DNA of 64,000 nucleotides from Gammaproteobacteria bacterium (lineage in GTDB: Bacteria > Pseudomonadota > Gammaproteobacteria > Steroidobacterales > Woeseiaceae), in contig JAHEGH010000163.1 in NCBI GenBank assembly GCA_024639825.1, forward strand, positions 24,719 to 88,718, read 5' to 3'. Numbering within the stretch: position 1 is the stretch's first letter; the number at the start of each line of letters is the position of its first letter. The position numbers were made by a program, and so were the translations under genes. Under the pieces are notes generated by a model. The model did no database searches, had not been told where the DNA came from, and was given only the letters and a program-made list of their open reading frames with translations. Positions 10,772-20,848 of the stretch are shown in pieces.

Positions 10772-10816
10772 GTGGGAGCGGCTTTGGCCGCGATTCGGGC
10801 CTGAAGGCCCTCCCAC
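10772..10816 (+). repeat. REP-like element, two half units, between rplX and rplE
   Basis: The 45-bp element begins GTGGGAG and ends CTCCCAC, so its ends pair. Inside are two hairpins, GCGGC-TTTG-GCCGC and GGGCC-TGAA-GGCCC, giving a cloverleaf shape. The same two-part design appears inverted at 15615 and rearranged at 48429. It lies within the transcribed spc region. Confidence 0.8.
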
Positions 10817-10843
10817 AGGCGAAGATTTAGAGAGACGAAAGAG

Positions 10844-11383
10844 ATGTCGAGATTACAGGAAAAATATCAGAACGAACTTGCTGGAGAGATCCAGAAGAAG
10901 CTTGGTCTGAAGAATCCGATGGAAGTGCCGAAGATCACCAAGATTACCCTCAACATGGGTGTCGGTGATGCGGTTGCTGACAAGAAGATCATGGAAAAGG
11001 CAATCGGCGATATGCAGAAAATTGCCGGCCAGAAGCCCGTTGCGACGATTGCCCGCAAGTCGGTCGCAGCGTTTAAGATCCGCGACGGCATGCCTATCGG
11101 CTGCAAAGTAACGCTGCGGCGCGAACGTATGTATGAGTTCCTCGATCGCCTCGTCACCATTGCTATCCCGCGTATCCGCGACTTTCGAGGTCTGAACCCG
11201 AAGTCGTTTGACAAGCAGGGTAACTACAGCATGGGCGTCCAGGAGCAGATTATTTTCCCGGAAATCAACTACGACGAAATTGACGCGCTGCGTGGCATGG
11301 ACATTGTGATCACCACGACGGCACGTAATGCAGCGGAAGGACGGACGCTTTTGGAGGCGTTCAACTTCCCCTTCAAGAAATAG
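10844..11383 (+). CDS. rplE: 50S ribosomal protein L5
   Basis: L5 binds 5S rRNA and contacts P-site tRNA. The 179-residue product has [35 protein letters not shown] and [14 protein letters not shown]. In E. coli the rplX-rplE junction carries the S8 repression site. Here that junction is filled by a REP-like element, so the regulatory layout may differ. Confidence 0.98.
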   Translation: MSRLQEKYQNELAGEIQKKLGLKNPMEVPKITKITLNMGVGDAVADKKIMEKAIGDMQKIAGQKPVATIARKSVAAFKIRDGMPIGCKVTLRRERMYEFLDRLVTIAIPRIRDFRGLNPKSFDKQGNYSMGVQEQIIFPEINYDEIDALRGMDIVITTTARNAAEGRTLLEAFNFPFKK

Positions 11384-11393
11384 GAAAAACCGT

Positions 11394-11699
11394 ATGGCTA
11401 AGAAGTCAATGATTGCGCGCGAACTCAAGCGTACCAAGCTGGTAGCGAAGCAAGCCGCAAAGCGCAAAGCGCTGAAGGCGATTGTTCGCAATATCCACAG
11501 CTCGGACGAAGAGCGCGCCGTTGCGCAGGCGAAGCTGAACAAGTTGCCGCGTGACGGCAGCCCGACGCGCCAGCGTAATCGCTGTTCGATTACCGGACGT
11601 CCTCATGGCGTGTACCGCAAGTTCGGCCTCGGCCGCAACAAGCTGCGTGAAGCTGCCATGAGTGGCGAAATTCCCGGCCTGACGAAAGCCAGCTGGTAG
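11394..11699 (+). CDS. rpsN: 30S ribosomal protein S14
   Basis: S14 is a late-assembly protein of the 30S head. The start is the ATG at 11394, giving [13 protein letters not shown] and 101 residues. The frame is open further upstream into rplE, but that extension is not S14. No CXXC pairs are present, so it is the long zinc-independent form. [21 protein letters not shown] is the conserved C-terminal signature. Confidence 0.97.
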   Translation: MAKKSMIARELKRTKLVAKQAAKRKALKAIVRNIHSSDEERAVAQAKLNKLPRDGSPTRQRNRCSITGRPHGVYRKFGLGRNKLREAAMSGEIPGLTKASW

Positions 11700-11712
11700 G
11701 CGGAGACAAAAG

Positions 11713-12108
11713 ATGAGTATGACCGATCCGATCGCAGACATGCTGACACGCATTCGTAACGGCCAGAAGGCGCGCAAGGTTGCCGTCTCGATGCCGGCTT
11801 CGACCGCGAAAGAAGCCATCGCGAAAGTATTGCAGGACGAAGGCTATATCACCGGTTTTGCGACCGATGGAGAAGGCGCTTCGAAAGAGCTCACGGTTGA
11901 GCTCAAATATTTCGAGGGCGTGCCCGTCATTGAGCAGATCCAGCGCGCGAGTCGCCCGGGTCTGCGTATATACCGCGGCAAGGAAGACCTGCCGAAGGTA
12001 CTGGGCGGCCTGGGCGTTGCTATCGTTTCTACGTCCGCGGGCGTCATGAGCGATCGCCAGGCACGTGAAAAAGGTATTGGTGGTGAGGTTCTCTGCATCG
12101 TTTCTTAA
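11713..12108 (+). CDS. rpsH: 30S ribosomal protein S8
   Basis: S8 binds the central domain of 16S rRNA and in E. coli is the repressor of the spc operon. The 131-residue product starts [18 protein letters not shown] and ends with the conserved [23 protein letters not shown]-binding region. Confidence 0.98.
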   Translation: MSMTDPIADMLTRIRNGQKARKVAVSMPASTAKEAIAKVLQDEGYITGFATDGEGASKELTVELKYFEGVPVIEQIQRASRPGLRIYRGKEDLPKVLGGLGVAIVSTSAGVMSDRQAREKGIGGEVLCIVS

Positions 12109-12140
12109 GGTGCCGAGCTTCATTATAAAGAGACAGAACT

Positions 12141-12674
12141 ATGTCAAGAGTTGCAAAAGAACCGGTTGAGCTGCCTAAGGGCGTTGAGTTCAAGCAAGAC
12201 GGCAACGTCGTCACGCTGAAGGGCGGGAACGGCGAATTGTCGATCGAGCTGAATTCGGAAGTGGAGCTCAAGCAGGAAGACAACGTACTGACGCTGGCCC
12301 CGCGTTCGGGCTCGCGTTTCTCGGCTGCGATCGCAGGCACGATGCGCGCCATTATCGCGAACATGGCGAAGGGCGTGTCGGAAGGCTTCGAGAAAAAGCT
12401 CGAACTAAAGGGCGTTGGTTATCGTGCGCAGGCACAGGGGAAGAACCTGAATCTGTCGCTCGGTTTCTCGCACCCCGTCGTTTACGAGGCGCCAGAGGGT
12501 GTCAGCATCGAAACGCCGAGCCAGACCGAGATCGTCGTCAAAGGCGCTGACAAGCAGAAAGTTGGCCAGGCCGCTGCGGAAATTCGCGGCTTCCGTCCGC
12601 CGGAGCCCTATAAGGGCAAGGGCGTTCGCTATTCCGATGAGCGTGTACAGCTCAAGGAAGCGAAGAAGAAATAA
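12141..12674 (+). CDS. rplF: 50S ribosomal protein L6
   Basis: L6 lies near the GTPase-associated centre. The 177-residue product has two repeated RRM-like domains, with [16 protein letters not shown] at the start and [16 protein letters not shown] at the end, the latter being the family signature. Confidence 0.98.
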   Translation: MSRVAKEPVELPKGVEFKQDGNVVTLKGGNGELSIELNSEVELKQEDNVLTLAPRSGSRFSAAIAGTMRAIIANMAKGVSEGFEKKLELKGVGYRAQAQGKNLNLSLGFSHPVVYEAPEGVSIETPSQTEIVVKGADKQKVGQAAAEIRGFRPPEPYKGKGVRYSDERVQLKEAKKK

Positions 12675-12689
12675 TTAGGTAAAGCACCC

Positions 12690-13049
12690 ATGAAACTGGA
12701 TAAGAAACAAAATCGTTTGCGTCGGGCCCGTCGTGGTCGCGCGAAGATTCGTGAGCTCAAGGCAAACCGGCTGAGCATCCACCGCACACCGCAGCATATC
12801 TATGCGCAGGTTATCGGCTCGGATGGCGCCAAGGTACTGGCGTCCGCGTCGACGCTGGAAGCCGAGGTTCGCAAGGGAATCAAGAACGGCGGAAACGTCG
12901 AAGCTGCTGCCATTGTTGGTGCGCGCATTGCTGAGAAGGCAAAAGCTGCAGGCATCGATACGGTCGCATTTGATCGTTCTGGTTTCCGTTATCACGGTCG
13001 TGTTAAGGCACTGGCTGACGCTGCCCGCGAAGCGGGTCTGAAGTTCTAA
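12690..13049 (+). CDS. rplR: 50S ribosomal protein L18
   Basis: L18 binds 5S rRNA and helps attach it to the large subunit. The 119-residue product has a basic N-terminus, [16 protein letters not shown], and the C-terminal [23 protein letters not shown] signature region. Confidence 0.98.
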   Translation: MKLDKKQNRLRRARRGRAKIRELKANRLSIHRTPQHIYAQVIGSDGAKVLASASTLEAEVRKGIKNGGNVEAAAIVGARIAEKAKAAGIDTVAFDRSGFRYHGRVKALADAAREAGLKF

Positions 13050-13061
13050 TAGAGACTAACG

Positions 13062-13568
13062 ATGGCAAGAAACGAACAGAATCAAGCTGGCGATGACTTC
13101 ATTGAAAAACTGGTCACGGTTAACCGTGTAGCCAAGGTAGTCAAAGGTGGTCGCCAATTCGGTTTTACCGCGCTGACAGTAGTCGGCGATGGCCAGGGCC
13201 AGGTTGGTTTTGGTTACGGCAAGGCACGTGAAGTACCGATCGCGATTCAGAAGGCGATGCAGGCTGCTCGTCGCAACATGATTAACATAAACCTGAATAA
13301 CGACACTCTGCAGTACGCCAAGAAAGGCCGCCACGGCGCCACATTGGTTTACATGCAGCCTGCGTCTGAAGGTACCGGCGTAATCGCGGGTGGCGCAATG
13401 CGCGCTGTCTTCGAGGCGGCTGGTGTGCGTAACGTTCTCGCCAAGAGTTACGGTTCGCGCAACCCCATCAACGTAGTTCGTGCAACGATCAAGGGTCTGT
13501 CGGAGATTCATTCGCCGCAGGCGATCGCTGCCAAGCGTGGCAAGAAAATCAAGGAGATCCTGGCCTGA
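13062..13568 (+). CDS. rpsE: 30S ribosomal protein S5
   Basis: S5 contributes to decoding fidelity and the mRNA entry channel. The 168-residue product has [16 protein letters not shown], the double-stranded RNA-binding fold, and [19 protein letters not shown]. It is in standard spc order, followed by a REP half unit. Confidence 0.98.
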   Translation: MARNEQNQAGDDFIEKLVTVNRVAKVVKGGRQFGFTALTVVGDGQGQVGFGYGKAREVPIAIQKAMQAARRNMININLNNDTLQYAKKGRHGATLVYMQPASEGTGVIAGGAMRAVFEAAGVRNVLAKSYGSRNPINVVRATIKGLSEIHSPQAIAAKRGKKIKEILA

Positions 13569-13581
13569 GGCGAGGGTTTTT

Positions 13582-13604
13582 GTAGGAGCGGCTTAAGCCG
13601 CGAA
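13582..13604 (+). repeat. REP-like half unit between rpsE and rpmD
   Basis: GTAGGAGCGGC-TTAA-GCCGCGAA, a single hairpin half unit of the same family as the copies at 746, 10772, 15615 and 48429. Confidence 0.7.
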
Positions 13605-13625
13605 TAGAGAATTAGAGACAAGATC

Positions 13626-13814
13626 ATGGCGAAGCCAAAAGAATTGAAGGTCACTCTGGTCAAGAGCAAACACGGGCGGTTGAAAAGCCACAAAGCCTGT
13701 GTTGCCGGACTGGGTCTCCGCAAAATGCATCAGACGGTTACGGTTATCGATACGCCGGAGAACCGCGGCATGATCAATCGCGTTTCGTACCTGCTATCGG
13801 TAAAGGAAGCCTGA
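13626..13814 (+). CDS. rpmD: 50S ribosomal protein L30
   Basis: L30 is a small protein of the large subunit. The 62-residue product contains [20 protein letters not shown] and [15 protein letters not shown], the family's core. One base separates its stop from the rplO ATG. Confidence 0.97.
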   Translation: MAKPKELKVTLVKSKHGRLKSHKACVAGLGLRKMHQTVTVIDTPENRGMINRVSYLLSVKEA

Positions 13815-13815
13815 C

Positions 13816-14250
13816 ATGCGTCTTAACGACATTTCACCGGGTAACGGTGCGAAGAAAGAAGGCAAGCGCCTCGGCCGCGGACATTCCGCAGGTCAGGGCA
13901 AGACGAGTGGTCGTGGTCAGAAGGGACAGAAGTCTCGTTCGGGCGGCTTCCACAAGGTCGGCTTTGAGGGTGGCCAGATGCCACTGCAACGTCGCCTGCC
14001 CAAGGTTGGTTTCCGCTCGCGGATGGCCAAGTACTCGGCTGAGCTGCGTTTGCACGAGCTGGAGATACCGACGGAGGACGTCATCGACATGGACGTTCTG
14101 AAGAAAGCTAATCTCGTCCCGGCATTTTCGACCAAGGTTAAGGTCATAAAGTCGGGCGAAATCAAGAAGGCTGTGAAGCTGAAAGGTCTGAAGGTCACCA
14201 AGGGTGCCCGTGAAGAGATCGAGAAAGCTGGCGGCAGCATCGAAGACTAG
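13816..14250 (+). CDS. rplO: 50S ribosomal protein L15
   Basis: L15 is a late-assembly protein with a long basic N-terminal extension. The 144-residue product starts [20 protein letters not shown], has the Gly/Lys-rich [18 protein letters not shown] stretch and [15 protein letters not shown]. It is followed four bases later by secY. Confidence 0.98.
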   Translation: MRLNDISPGNGAKKEGKRLGRGHSAGQGKTSGRGQKGQKSRSGGFHKVGFEGGQMPLQRRLPKVGFRSRMAKYSAELRLHELEIPTEDVIDMDVLKKANLVPAFSTKVKVIKSGEIKKAVKLKGLKVTKGAREEIEKAGGSIED

Positions 14251-14253
14251 ACA

Positions 14254-15615
14254 ATGGCAAAGAAGCCCCAACAAAATCCGGCAGAACTGGCGAAGCAGGC
14301 GAGTAAACTTGGCGAACTGAAAATTCGTCTATTGTTCCTTGTGGGCGCTCTGATCGTCTATCGCGTTGGTACCTTTATTCCGGTGCCTGGCGTGAACCCG
14401 GCTGCGTTGGCGTTATGGTTCGAACAGCAGTCAGGTGGCATGCTGGGAATGTTCAACATGTTCTCGGGTGGTGCCCTGGCGCGTTTTGGTATTTTCGCTC
14501 TCGGTATCGTGCCGTACATCTCCGCATCGATCATCATGCAGATGGCAAGCCATATCGTTCCGCAGCTTCAGCAGCTGCGTAAGGAAGGCGAGCAGGGCCG
14601 CCGTCAGATCGTTAAGTACACCCGTTATGGCACGGTGGCACTTGCAAGCTTCCAGTCGATCGCAGCTGCGAGCTTCCTGCAAAACCAGGGTACGTTGGTT
14701 AACAACCCCGGCCCGGCATTCCTTCTCACGGCCTGCATAACGCTGGTGACGGGCACGGTTTTCCTGATGTGGCTTGGTGAGCAGATCACTGAGCGGGGTA
14801 TCGGTAACGGTATCTCAATGATCATTCTCGCCGGCATCGTCTCTGGTCTTCCGGCTGCTATAGCCGGTACAGCAGAGCTGGTGCGCAGCGGTGAAATGGC
14901 GGCTATCACGGCGATCCTTATGTTGCTTGGCGGTATCGCGGCAATCATCTTCGTGACCTTCATGGAGCGAGCGCAACGTCGCATTGCGGTCAACTACGCG
15001 CGGCGACAACAGGGCAGGAAGATGTTCCAGGCCCAAAGCACGCACTTGCCATTCAAGATCAATATGTCGGGCGTAATCCCGCCGATTTTTGCCTCGAGCA
15101 TCCTGATGTTTCCGGCGACGATCGCACAGTTCTTTGGCCAGGCGGCCGACCCCAACGCAGCGCAGCGTGCGTTGCAGGTCATTGGTGCCAACCTTGGACC
15201 GGGCCAGCCTGTGTACGTGTTGCTGTACGCAGCAATGATTATTTTCTTCTGCTTCTTCTATACGGCGCTGATGTACAACTCGAAAGACACAGCTGACAAC
15301 CTGAAGAAGGCGGGGGCATTTCTGCCGGGTATTCGGCCGGGCGCCCACACAGCAGAGTACATTGACCGGGTCCTGACCCGACTGACGTTCTGGGGCGCGA
15401 TTTACATCGCCGGCGTATGTTTGCTGCCCGAGTTCGTTCGCATGTTCTACCCGAACATGCCGTTCAGCTTCGGCGGCACCAGCCTGCTGATTTTGGTCGT
15501 TGTCACGATGGACTTTATGTCGCAAATGCAGGCACATGCCATGAGTCATCAATACGAAGGCATGATGCAGAAAGCCAACCTGCGCAACTACGGCAGCGGT
15601 GGACAAACTAGATAG
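14254..15615 (+). CDS. secY: Preprotein translocase channel subunit SecY
   Basis: SecY is the pore of the SecYEG inner-membrane translocon. The 453-residue protein has the ten transmembrane helices of the family and the conserved [33 protein letters not shown] and [15 protein letters not shown] segments. In this window it lies in the spc cluster, while its motor SecA is at 59683. Confidence 0.98.
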   Translation: MAKKPQQNPAELAKQASKLGELKIRLLFLVGALIVYRVGTFIPVPGVNPAALALWFEQQSGGMLGMFNMFSGGALARFGIFALGIVPYISASIIMQMASHIVPQLQQLRKEGEQGRRQIVKYTRYGTVALASFQSIAAASFLQNQGTLVNNPGPAFLLTACITLVTGTVFLMWLGEQITERGIGNGISMIILAGIVSGLPAAIAGTAELVRSGEMAAITAILMLLGGIAAIIFVTFMERAQRRIAVNYARRQQGRKMFQAQSTHLPFKINMSGVIPPIFASSILMFPATIAQFFGQAADPNAAQRALQVIGANLGPGQPVYVLLYAAMIIFFCFFYTALMYNSKDTADNLKKAGAFLPGIRPGAHTAEYIDRVLTRLTFWGAIYIAGVCLLPEFVRMFYPNMPFSFGGTSLLILVVVTMDFMSQMQAHAMSHQYEGMMQKANLRNYGSGGQTR

Positions 15616-15658
15616 TGGGAGGGCCTTAGGCCCGAATCGCGGCTAATGCCGCTCCTAC
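15615..15658 (-). repeat. REP-like element, two half units, between secY and rpmJ
   Basis: Read on the minus strand this is GTAGGAGCGGC-ATTA-GCCGC then GGGCC-TAA-GGCCC ending CTCCCAC. It is the same 44-45 bp cloverleaf as at 10772 but in opposite orientation. It begins on the last base of the secY stop codon. Confidence 0.8.
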
Positions 15659-15677
15659 CAGGTTGAGGAGACAGCTC

Positions 15678-15791
15678 ATGAAAGTAAGAGCATCAGTAAA
15701 AAAGATCTGCAGAAACTGCAAAATTATTCGCCGCAACGGTGTTGTGCGGGTGATCTGCACTGACGCACGGCATAAGCAGCGCCAGGGCTAG
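15678..15791 (+). CDS. rpmJ: 50S ribosomal protein L36
   Basis: L36 is a 37-residue zinc-ribbon protein of the large subunit. It reads [19 protein letters not shown] then [15 protein letters not shown]. The CxxC pair, the later Cys and the His form the expected zinc site, so this is the zinc-binding form. AGGAG lies upstream of the ATG. It links the spc and alpha genes. Confidence 0.97.
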   Translation: MKVRASVKKICRNCKIIRRNGVVRVICTDARHKQRQG

Positions 15792-15819
15792 ACCCCGCGT
15801 ATTTACGAGGATTTTTTAA

Positions 15820-16176
15820 GTGGCACGTATAGCAGGCATAAATATTCCGTTGACGAAGCACGTCGTGATTGCACTGACGTCTATCTTCGGTATTGGAAAC
15901 ACGCGCGCGCAGCAGATTTGCGAAGCGGCTGGCGTCGCTCCGGACACGAAGGTTAAGGACCTTGCAGAGCCCGAAGTAGCGAAGCTTAGAACCGCAGTTG
16001 CAGCTTTCACCGTCGAAGGCGATCTGCGTCGCGAGACGTCTATGAATATCAAGCGCCTGATGGACCTCGGTTCTTACCGTGGCATCCGTCATCGCCGTGG
16101 TTTGCCGCTGCGCGGCCAGCGCACCCGTACAAACGCCCGGACCCGTAAGGGACCGAAGCGCCCCATTAAGAGGTAA
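15820..16176 (+). CDS. rpsM: 30S ribosomal protein S13
   Basis: S13 contacts the P-site tRNA and forms intersubunit bridges. The start is GTG at 15820, fixed by the conserved [11 protein letters not shown]-terminus and preceded by ACGAGG. The 118-residue product contains [19 protein letters not shown]. It is the first gene of the alpha cluster. Confidence 0.98.
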   Translation: MARIAGINIPLTKHVVIALTSIFGIGNTRAQQICEAAGVAPDTKVKDLAEPEVAKLRTAVAAFTVEGDLRRETSMNIKRLMDLGSYRGIRHRRGLPLRGQRTRTNARTRKGPKRPIKR

Positions 16177-16183
16177 GTCTTAA

Positions 16184-16564
16184 ATGGCTGAAGCGAAGAA
16201 AAAGAAGGTTAAAAAGCACGTAGTTGACGCAATTGCTCATATTCATGCTTCCTTCAACAACACGATCATCACGATCACCGACCGCCAGGGTAATGCTCTG
16301 TCATGGGCTACGGCCGGCGGCTGCGGTTTCCGTGGATCACGTAAATCTACCCCGTTCGCAGCACAGGTTGCGTCGGACAAAGCGGGCCGTGCGGCTCTCG
16401 AGTTCGGCGTGAAGAATGTTGATGTGCGTGTACGTGGGCCAGGCCCGGGTCGCGAGTCTGCAGTGCGTGCACTGAACGCCCTGGGATTCCGTATCCAGAA
16501 TATTGAGGATGTGACGCCGATTCCGCATAACGGATGTCGTCCGCCCAAGAAACGCCGCGTGTAG
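16184..16564 (+). CDS. rpsK: 30S ribosomal protein S11
   Basis: S11 lies on the 30S platform near the E-site mRNA. The 126-residue product shows [16 protein letters not shown], the [16 protein letters not shown] loop and the [18 protein letters not shown] tail with the conserved Asn-Gly. Confidence 0.98.
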   Translation: MAEAKKKKVKKHVVDAIAHIHASFNNTIITITDRQGNALSWATAGGCGFRGSRKSTPFAAQVASDKAGRAALEFGVKNVDVRVRGPGPGRESAVRALNALGFRIQNIEDVTPIPHNGCRPPKKRRV

Positions 16565-16574
16565 AGGCTGAACA

Positions 16575-17195
16575 ATGGCAAGATATTTAGGACCAAAGTG
16601 TAAACTGTCGCGCCGCGAAGGCACGGATCTGTTTCTTAAGAGCGGCGTACGTCCGCTCGAGTCGAAGTGCAAGCTCGAGGTACCTCCGGGTGGCCCGACG
16701 CAGCGTCGTCCGCGTATGTCGGATTACGGTTTGCAGCTTCGCGAGAAGCAGAAACTGCGTCGCATGTACGGCGTACTCGAGCGTCAGTTCCGCAATTACT
16801 ACAAGCGTGCTGCCCAGCTCAAAGGTTCGACGGGTGAAAACCTGCTGCGCCTGCTGGAGGGTCGTCTCGATAACACGGTCTATCGCATGGGCTTTGCTTC
16901 GACACGTGCCGAAGCGCGCCAGCTTGTGAGCCACAAGAGCATCGAAGTTAACGGCAAAGTCGTTAACATTCCGTCGGCTCAGCTCAAGGCGGGAGACGCG
17001 GTTACTATTCGCGAGAAGGCGAAGAAACAGCTGCGCATCCAGAGTGCGATAGAAATTGCGAGCCAGGTCGGCCTGCCCGAGTGGGTGGATGTCGACGTCA
17101 AAAAAATGGCGGGTGTTTTGAAATCGTTGCCTGATCGCGAAGACGTTCTTCCCGACATCAACGAAAACCTCGTCGTCGAGCTGTACTCGAAGTAA
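16575..17195 (+). CDS. rpsD: 30S ribosomal protein S4
   Basis: S4 nucleates 30S assembly and in E. coli represses the alpha operon. The 206-residue product starts [20 protein letters not shown], with an S4-type RNA-binding domain at the centre ([19 protein letters not shown]). It lacks the zinc-binding Cys cluster of some homologues. Confidence 0.98.
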   Translation: MARYLGPKCKLSRREGTDLFLKSGVRPLESKCKLEVPPGGPTQRRPRMSDYGLQLREKQKLRRMYGVLERQFRNYYKRAAQLKGSTGENLLRLLEGRLDNTVYRMGFASTRAEARQLVSHKSIEVNGKVVNIPSAQLKAGDAVTIREKAKKQLRIQSAIEIASQVGLPEWVDVDVKKMAGVLKSLPDREDVLPDINENLVVELYSK

Positions 17196-17212
17196 TCGGA
17201 GGGAGTTTTCCC

Positions 17213-18214
17213 ATGCAGGAATCAGTACACGAATTTTTGAAGCCGCGCGTTGTAAAAGTAACGGCGGTCAACGATCTGCAAGCAAAAGTTGTTATCGAGC
17301 CGTTCGAACGCGGCTTTGGCCATACGCTCGGCAATGCGCTGCGTCGCATTCTGCTGTCGTCCATGCCTGGCGCTGCGATTACGGAGGCCGAAATCGAGGG
17401 TGTACTTCACGAGTACACGAGCATCGAAGGCGTTCAGGAAGATGTTGTCGACATTCTTCTGAACCTCAAGCAGGTTGCTGTCACGATGAATGCTCGTGAC
17501 ACGGCAGAACTGCGTGTTTCGAAGAAAGGCCCGGGCCCGGTTACGGCAGGCGACATCCAGCTCGATCATGACGTTGAGATCATGAACCCCGAGATGGTCA
17601 TCGCTAACCTGACCAAGGCCGGCGAGTTGAACATGATACTGCGCGTCGAGCGTGGCCGCGGCTATCGCCCGGCGACACAGCGGCCGTCGTTCGAAGAGCA
17701 GGCAGGTCCAATCGGCCGGTTGCAGCTCGACGCCTCGTTCAGCCCGGTCGTACGCGTCACGTATAACGTCGAAGCTGCTCGCGTTGAGCAACGCACCGAC
17801 CTCGATAAGCTGCTGATCGATATCGAAACGAACGGCACAATTGATCCGGAAGAGGCGATTCGTCGCGCCGGCAGCATCCTCAAGGATCAGCTGTCAGTCT
17901 TCGTTGACCTGCAGGGTCAGGAAGAAGGTGTTGGCGCACAAGCTGAAAACCAGGTGGATCCGATCCTCCTGCGTCCGGTCGACGAACTCGAGCTGACGGT
18001 ACGTTCCGCGAACTGCCTGAAGGCAGAGAACATCATGTACATCGGTGACCTCGTGCAGCGCACCGAAGTAGAACTTCTGCGTACGCCGAATCTCGGCAAG
18101 AAATCTCTGACGGAGATTAAAGAAGTTCTTGAAGGCCACGGACTGGGGTTGGGAATGCATCTCGATAACTGGCCACCGGCGAGCCTTCGTCCTGAGCACG
18201 AGCTCATGATGTAA
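17213..18214 (+). CDS. rpoA: RNA polymerase alpha subunit
   Basis: Alpha dimerises to nucleate core polymerase assembly and contacts activators and UP elements. The 333-residue product has the N-terminal domain with [20 protein letters not shown], a linker, and the C-terminal domain with [17 protein letters not shown] and [18 protein letters not shown]. The latter includes the DNA-binding Arg equivalent to Arg265. GGAGGG precedes the ATG. Confidence 0.98.
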   Translation: MQESVHEFLKPRVVKVTAVNDLQAKVVIEPFERGFGHTLGNALRRILLSSMPGAAITEAEIEGVLHEYTSIEGVQEDVVDILLNLKQVAVTMNARDTAELRVSKKGPGPVTAGDIQLDHDVEIMNPEMVIANLTKAGELNMILRVERGRGYRPATQRPSFEEQAGPIGRLQLDASFSPVVRVTYNVEAARVEQRTDLDKLLIDIETNGTIDPEEAIRRAGSILKDQLSVFVDLQGQEEGVGAQAENQVDPILLRPVDELELTVRSANCLKAENIMYIGDLVQRTEVELLRTPNLGKKSLTEIKEVLEGHGLGLGMHLDNWPPASLRPEHELMM

Positions 18215-18238
18215 GAATCAGATACCAGGAATAAAACA

Positions 18239-18619
18239 ATGCGTCATAGAAAAACCGGTCGTCGACTGGGTCGTAACAGCTCTCACCGTAAGGCTATGTT
18301 CCGTAACATGGCTGCCTCGATGTTGAAGCACGAAACGATTCGTACGACACTGCCAAAAGCCAAAGAACTGCGCCGCGTCGTCGAGCCGCTTATTACGCTC
18401 GCGAAGGAAGACAGCGTTGCGAATCGTCGCCTTGCTTTCAATCGCCTGCGCGACAAGGAAGTTGTTGGCAAGCTCTTTTCGGAAATTGGTCCGCGCTTCA
18501 AAGAGCGTCCAGGTGGTTACCTGCGCATCCTGAAGACGGGTCCACGTCCGGGCGATGCTGCTCCCATGGCAATTGTCATGCTCACGGAGCAGGCTGCCGA
18601 GGTAGTTAGCGAAGAATAG
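18239..18619 (+). CDS. rplQ: 50S ribosomal protein L17
   Basis: L17 lies near the tunnel exit. The 126-residue product starts [20 protein letters not shown] and has [21 protein letters not shown]. It is the last gene of the superoperon, and a strong terminator follows. Confidence 0.98.
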   Translation: MRHRKTGRRLGRNSSHRKAMFRNMAASMLKHETIRTTLPKAKELRRVVEPLITLAKEDSVANRRLAFNRLRDKEVVGKLFSEIGPRFKERPGGYLRILKTGPRPGDAAPMAIVMLTEQAAEVVSEE

Positions 18620-18643
18620 ATTGCTCCTGCGAGCACTATCAGT

Positions 18644-18672
18644 AAAAGCCGGGCTTAGCCCGGCTTTTTTTT
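18644..18672 (+). terminator. Intrinsic terminator after rplQ
   Basis: An 11-bp stem (AAAAGCCGGGC with GCCCGGCTTTT) closes a TTA loop and runs into a T tract of eight. It is the clearest rho-independent terminator in the window and marks the end of the ribosomal protein superoperon. Confidence 0.92.
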
Positions 18673-18688
18673 GCCGTAGAATCGACGC

Positions 18689-19474
18689 ATGAACAAACAG
18701 ACACGCAAGACAGTTTCCCTTGTTCTCGGTAGCGGCGGCGCTCGTGGGCTGGCGCACATCGGGGTCATCCATGTGCTGGAAGCAAAGGGGTACGAGATCA
18801 GAAACATCGCAGGCTGTTCGATCGGTGCCCTGATTGGTGGGATCTATGCCGCTGGCAAGCTCGCCGATTACGAAGACTGGGTCCGCAATCTTACGAAAAT
18901 GGATATGGTCAACATGATGGACATTTCCTGGGAAGGAGGTGGCCTGGTCAAGGGCGACAAAATTATCGCGAAGATGATCAAGCTCGTTGGTGATTGCCAG
19001 ATCGAGGACCTGCCCATAGGTTTTACCGCGGTTGCAACAGAGCTCGAGAGTGGTCGAGAGGTTTGGCTTAACTCGGGCCCTCTATTCGACGCAATTCGCT
19101 CATCGTGTTCATTGCCTTTGTTCTTCACGCCAGTAAAGTACAAGGAGAAAATGCTGGTCGACGGTGGTGTTGTGAACCCGGTTCCCATTGCACCGGTGTT
19201 CGACGCTCAAACGGACCTGACGCTGGCCGTCAACCTGGGCGGCAAACCGGAGCGTGCTGAGCCGCTCAAACCTCGCAAGGTGATCGGTTCTTATGATGTC
19301 GCGTACATGGTCTTCGATGCGATGCAGAGTACGATCGCCAGACAGAAGCTGGCCGCGTATCCGCCCGATCTTGTCATCGACATCCCGCGCGATGCCGCAC
19401 GGACGTTCGATGTTGACAAGGCCAGTGAAATGATCGAACTCGGCCGACGGATCGCGGAGGCGACACTTCCTTAA
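18689..19474 (+). CDS. Patatin-like phospholipase (RssA family)
   Basis: The product is 261 residues. Three patatin signatures are visible: the oxyanion-hole GSGGARG near residue 11, the nucleophile elbow GCSIGAL (GxSxG) near residue 45, and the catalytic Asp in VDGGVVNPVP. The family hydrolyses acyl esters of phospholipids, and bacterial members include the uncharacterised RssA type as well as secreted toxins. No signal peptide is seen, so it is probably cytoplasmic or peripheral to the membrane. It lies alone between the rplQ terminator and an orphan ORF. The physiological substrate is unknown. Confidence 0.85.
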   Translation: MNKQTRKTVSLVLGSGGARGLAHIGVIHVLEAKGYEIRNIAGCSIGALIGGIYAAGKLADYEDWVRNLTKMDMVNMMDISWEGGGLVKGDKIIAKMIKLVGDCQIEDLPIGFTAVATELESGREVWLNSGPLFDAIRSSCSLPLFFTPVKYKEKMLVDGGVVNPVPIAPVFDAQTDLTLAVNLGGKPERAEPLKPRKVIGSYDVAYMVFDAMQSTIARQKLAAYPPDLVIDIPRDAARTFDVDKASEMIELGRRIAEATLP

Positions 19475-19666
19475 AATCCCGGCAACGAGCATCCATTTCA
19501 CACCAACTCATGGCTTGTAACTTACTGATAAATATAGAGCAAATGGATATATTCTCGCAATTGTGAGTCGGCTCACAGCGATTTCCTTGTCCCAGGGATA
19601 GAGTGTTTCATAGCGCCCAATGGGAATAGAGCCATCAGCCAAGACAATAAAGCCTTTGATGATTGC

Positions 19667-19948
19667 GTGATCCTGTCGAAAGAAGCTTTCGATCCGGATG
19701 CCGTGTTTCTCGATGACATCGTCGACGAAGATGTATTGCCGTACTTAAGTCTCGCGGTAGATGGCCTGACCACGCCTCGGGAAGGCAAGAAAGGTCACCT
19801 GGAACTGCGGCCGGAAGACGTTGCCGCCAATGATCTGATCCAGCCGGACACGACGATGCCGGTCGCGACACTGAGTCATGACGCACTTGAGGTCTACGGA
19901 TGGGAGTCTTCTCTCTGGAAGAAGATAAAGGGCTACCTCGGCTTCTGA
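19667..19948 (+). CDS. Hypothetical protein of unclear start
   Basis: The frame is open from just after a TAG at 19535 to the TGA at 19946-19948, but no ATG occurs in it. The first usable start is GTG at 19667 (93 residues), which lacks a Shine-Dalgarno. The protein is acidic, with SKEAFDPDAVFLDDIVDEDV, and ends ESSLWKKIKGYLGF. No family was recognised. The translatable text before the GTG (PGIECFIAPNGNRA) looks protein-like, so this may be a degraded gene that lost its start. It ends 12 bases before the dehydrogenase gene. Confidence 0.4.
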   Translation: MILSKEAFDPDAVFLDDIVDEDVLPYLSLAVDGLTTPREGKKGHLELRPEDVAANDLIQPDTTMPVATLSHDALEVYGWESSLWKKIKGYLGF

Positions 19949-19960
19949 TACCATCTCCAA

Positions 19961-20848
19961 ATGATTTTCAAAGACAAGACCGTCATTATCACCGGCGGCT
20001 CCGAAGGCATAGGCGCGGCTACTGCACGTCTGTTCGCTGAAGCTGGCGCCAATCTTTTGCTTGTGGCGCGCAGCAAGAAGAATCTCGAATCGATAGCTGC
20101 GGAGCTGCGTGACAAGACGCGCGTTGAAATTTTCGTGATGGATGTTACAGACGCGGATGCGTGCGTTGATCTCTTCAAAAAAGCCCACTTCGAATTCGGG
20201 CGCGTCGATATCCTCGTCAACAATGCCGGATTTCATGCACGTGGTTCGGTGCGCGAGGTTAGTGCAGGGGACCTTGGCCGAATCATCGACGTAAACCTCA
20301 AAGCGCCGATCATCCTGACGCGACTGGCGTTGCCGTACCTGGAAGAGGCCGGCGGTGGTGTGATCATTAATGTCGCGTCGATACATGGTCGCCTAGCCAG
20401 TCCCGGCGCATCGGTGTATTCGTCGAGCAAGTTTGGACTAAGGATCTTCACGTTTGCCCTGCGCCAGGAGCTGGAAGGGTCGGGCATCAAGGCCGCGGTG
20501 GTCTCTCCGGGTCCCGTGGACACAGGTTTTATCATGGAAAATCTGGATGACGTTGACGACATTTCATTTTCCCAACCGATGAGTACTGCTGAAGATGTCG
20601 GTCAGGCTATTCTGGATCTGTGCGGCAATAACGTTGCGGAGCAGGCGATGCCAAGGTCTACTGGCATCCTGGCTACAGCCGGTTATCTGATGCCCTGGCT
20701 CAGCCGTTTTCTCAGGCCGATGCTTGAGAAAAAGGGTGCGCGCGTGAAAGCACGCTACAAGGCCGAGCGCCGGCAAAAGGAAGCAGAATTAAAAAGCGGT
20801 CCGCCCTTGGGGGAAAGGACGGACCGCCGACAACCACCGACGTCATAG
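19961..20848 (+). CDS. Short-chain dehydrogenase/reductase
   Basis: A 295-residue classical SDR. The Rossmann NAD(P)-binding motif TGGSEGIG lies near residue 11, NNAG near residue 87, and the catalytic set is VASIHG (Ser) plus YSSSK (Tyr and Lys). This family oxidises or reduces alcohols, ketones or lipids; the substrate is not predictable here. The C-terminus has a basic stretch (RVKARYKAERRQKEAEL). Its last codons double as the terminator of the oppositely oriented LysR gene. Confidence 0.88.
   Translation: MIFKDKTVIITGGSEGIGAATARLFAEAGANLLLVARSKKNLESIAAELRDKTRVEIFVMDVTDADACVDLFKKAHFEFGRVDILVNNAGFHARGSVREVSAGDLGRIIDVNLKAPIILTRLALPYLEEAGGGVIINVASIHGRLASPGASVYSSSKFGLRIFTFALRQELEGSGIKAAVVSPGPVDTGFIMENLDDVDDISFSQPMSTAEDVGQAILDLCGNNVAEQAMPRSTGILATAGYLMPWLSRFLRPMLEKKGARVKARYKAERRQKEAELKSGPPLGERTDRRQPPTS
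20796..20827 (-). terminator. Terminator for the minus-strand LysR gene, inside the SDR coding end
   Basis: On the minus strand an 8-bp perfect stem (GCGGTCCG with CGGACCGC) is followed by TTTTTAATTC. This fits an intrinsic terminator for transcripts coming from the LysR gene at 21915-21019. On the plus strand the stem is followed by CGACAACC, so it does not terminate rightward transcripts. It overlaps the last codons of the dehydrogenase. Confidence 0.65.

Noticed and set aside
11328-11393. N-terminal extension of rpsN
   Set aside because: The frame is open into rplE but the extension ([13 protein letters not shown]) is not S14 sequence; the conserved [11 protein letters not shown] starts at 11394.
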